A stretch of DNA of 7,388 nucleotides, from the NCBI GenBank assembly GCA_008501545.1, contig QQUM01000112.1, positions 1 to 7,388 on the forward strand, given 5' to 3'. Of the stretch, positions 6,639-7,388 are shown one piece after another (the stretch's first letter is position 1; each line of letters opens with the position of its first letter). The notes below the pieces were generated by a model. The model worked only from the letters and a program-made list of their open reading frames with translations. It was not told where the DNA came from and ran no database searches. Origin of the DNA: Calditrichota bacterium (GTDB taxonomy: Bacteria > Zhuqueibacterota > Zhuqueibacteria > Zhuqueibacterales > Geothermadaptataceae). The translations under genes were made by a program, and so were the position numbers.

Positions 6639-7388
6639 TTACTGTTTTCGCGTCATCTCTGACTGAGGTGGAACGCCACTTGTGGAAATTGTCACAACAA
6701 CTGCATCATCGACCAAACGTGCACTGTATTTCGTCGGACGTTTGAGATCGAAAACAACGCGTGTGTAGCCCTCTTCATGATACGCAACACGTGCCCGATT
6801 AACGAGTCCCCGGTTCAATTCAAATGTGTCTTTGGACATCGTCTCGCGCAGGTAATAAACGCCGGGCAGATCGACAGAAATACGCGGTGGGTTGCTGTAA
6901 TCATCCAATTCAAAGGGAACCTTGCCATTACAAAAAATCGTAAACGTTGAGTCATTAAATGCTTCGACGTCGCGCACCAGTGATCCTTCCGGGATTTCAG
7001 GATTCTGATCGGATGTGAAAATTGTAAAGTCCACCCTTCGATTACGCCGGCGGCCTTCCGTATTTCCGTTTGTGGCGACTGGTCTGTCTTCACCATACGG
7101 AACAGGCATAAAAAAGCGACTGCCATTTACACCATGTCCGGACAAGTATTGCTGTACCGAACCCATTCGACGCATCGACAAGCCCATATTGTAAACGTTG
7201 GTTCCAATGCTGTCTGTGTGTCCGGAAATCCACACTTTTGAAGAGGGATATGTATTCAGTATTTCCGCCACTTTTTTCATCGTTGTGAATTGCGATGGCA
7301 ATATATCCGAGCGATCAAATTCAAAGTTGATTCGCAGGGACATATGGACACGATCGTAGCCACTGCCATCTCCTGAGCCTTCGGGAAT
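6639..7388 (-). CDS. OmpA-domain / AMIN-domain peptidoglycan-binding protein (5' end outside window)
   Basis: The frame is open to the right edge, giving 249 visible C-terminal residues; the internal ATG at 7341-7343 is not the start because the OmpA domain already begins before it. Visible residues about 12-124 are an OmpA C-terminal domain: INFEFDRSDI, then GHTDSIGTNVYNMGLSMRR, ending in NRRVDFTIF. The aspartate (59) and arginine (74) equivalent to E. coli OmpA Asp271 and Arg286, which hold diaminopimelate of peptidoglycan, are both present. Residues about 140-235 look like an AMIN domain, with NPPRISVDLPGVYY, RARVAYHEEGYTRVVFDL and a final VVVTIS strand; AMIN domains target amidases and secretins to the cell wall. 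A short polar tail ends the protein. A Gly/Ser-rich segment (GSGDGSG) precedes the OmpA domain, suggesting a linker to an upstream domain not seen here. Location: periplasm or outer membrane. Confidence 0.8.
   Translation of the reverse strand: MPEGSGDGSGYDRVHMSLRINFEFDRSDILPSQFTTMKKVAEILNTYPSSKVWISGHTDSIGTNVYNMGLSMRRMGSVQQYLSGHGVNGSRFFMPVPYGEDRPVATNGNTEGRRRNRRVDFTIFTSDQNPEIPEGSLVRDVEAFNDSTFTIFCNGKVPFELDDYSNPPRISVDLPGVYYLRETMSKDTFELNRGLVNRARVAYHEEGYTRVVFDLKRPTKYSARLVDDAVVVTISTSGVPPQSEMTRKQ

Noticed and set aside
7341..7343. ATG at 7343 as the start of the OmpA-domain gene
   Set aside because: The frame stays open to the window edge with a Gly/Ser linker and the first residues of the OmpA domain upstream, and an OmpA-domain protein should have an export signal.

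Overview
The window is chromosomal DNA of moderate to low GC from a Gram-negative (diderm) bacterium. The evidence is a TonB-type inner-membrane energy transducer, several signal-peptide-bearing proteins and a peptidoglycan-binding OmpA-domain protein. Nothing fixes the taxon. The general style (TonB-like gene followed by exported helical-repeat proteins, OmpA plus AMIN domains, AT-rich intergenic DNA) would fit the FCB / Calditrichota-like part of the tree, but that is an impression, not a result. There is no tRNA, rRNA, CRISPR array, insertion sequence or phage gene.

Region 1-347 is mostly non-coding. It may carry the last 43 codons of an upstream gene (3-134) and then an AT-rich leader. 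Region 348-4620 holds four tightly packed plus-strand genes that look like one operon: a TonB-like transducer, a large exported helical-repeat protein, and two exported proteins that are clear paralogues of each other. The second paralogue has gained a beta-rich domain and a helical C-terminal domain. Gaps between the genes are 2, 14 and 12 bases. The simplest reading is an envelope complex: the transducer anchored in the inner membrane, the other three in the periplasm. Its cargo or substrate is not visible here. This is the least familiar part of the window.

Region 4604-5347 (minus strand) is a GNAT-fold protein whose 3' end overlaps the end of the operon by 17 bases. A GC-rich hairpin/T-run that may terminate the operon lies inside the coding sequence of its C-terminal tail. 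A 235-base gap then separates it from a divergently transcribed arginase (5583-6491), which has all the expected metal ligands. The gap holds a tandem 11-base repeat and a spaced 14-base repeat just upstream of the arginase. Arginase converts arginine to ornithine and urea in the cytoplasm; whether the GNAT protein is connected to it is unknown.

Region 6492-6638 separates arginase from a convergent gene and contains a strong long inverted repeat, probably a shared terminator. The last gene (minus strand, running off the right edge) is the C-terminal part of an OmpA-domain protein with an AMIN domain fused after it, a combination expected to anchor the outer membrane or an envelope machine to peptidoglycan.
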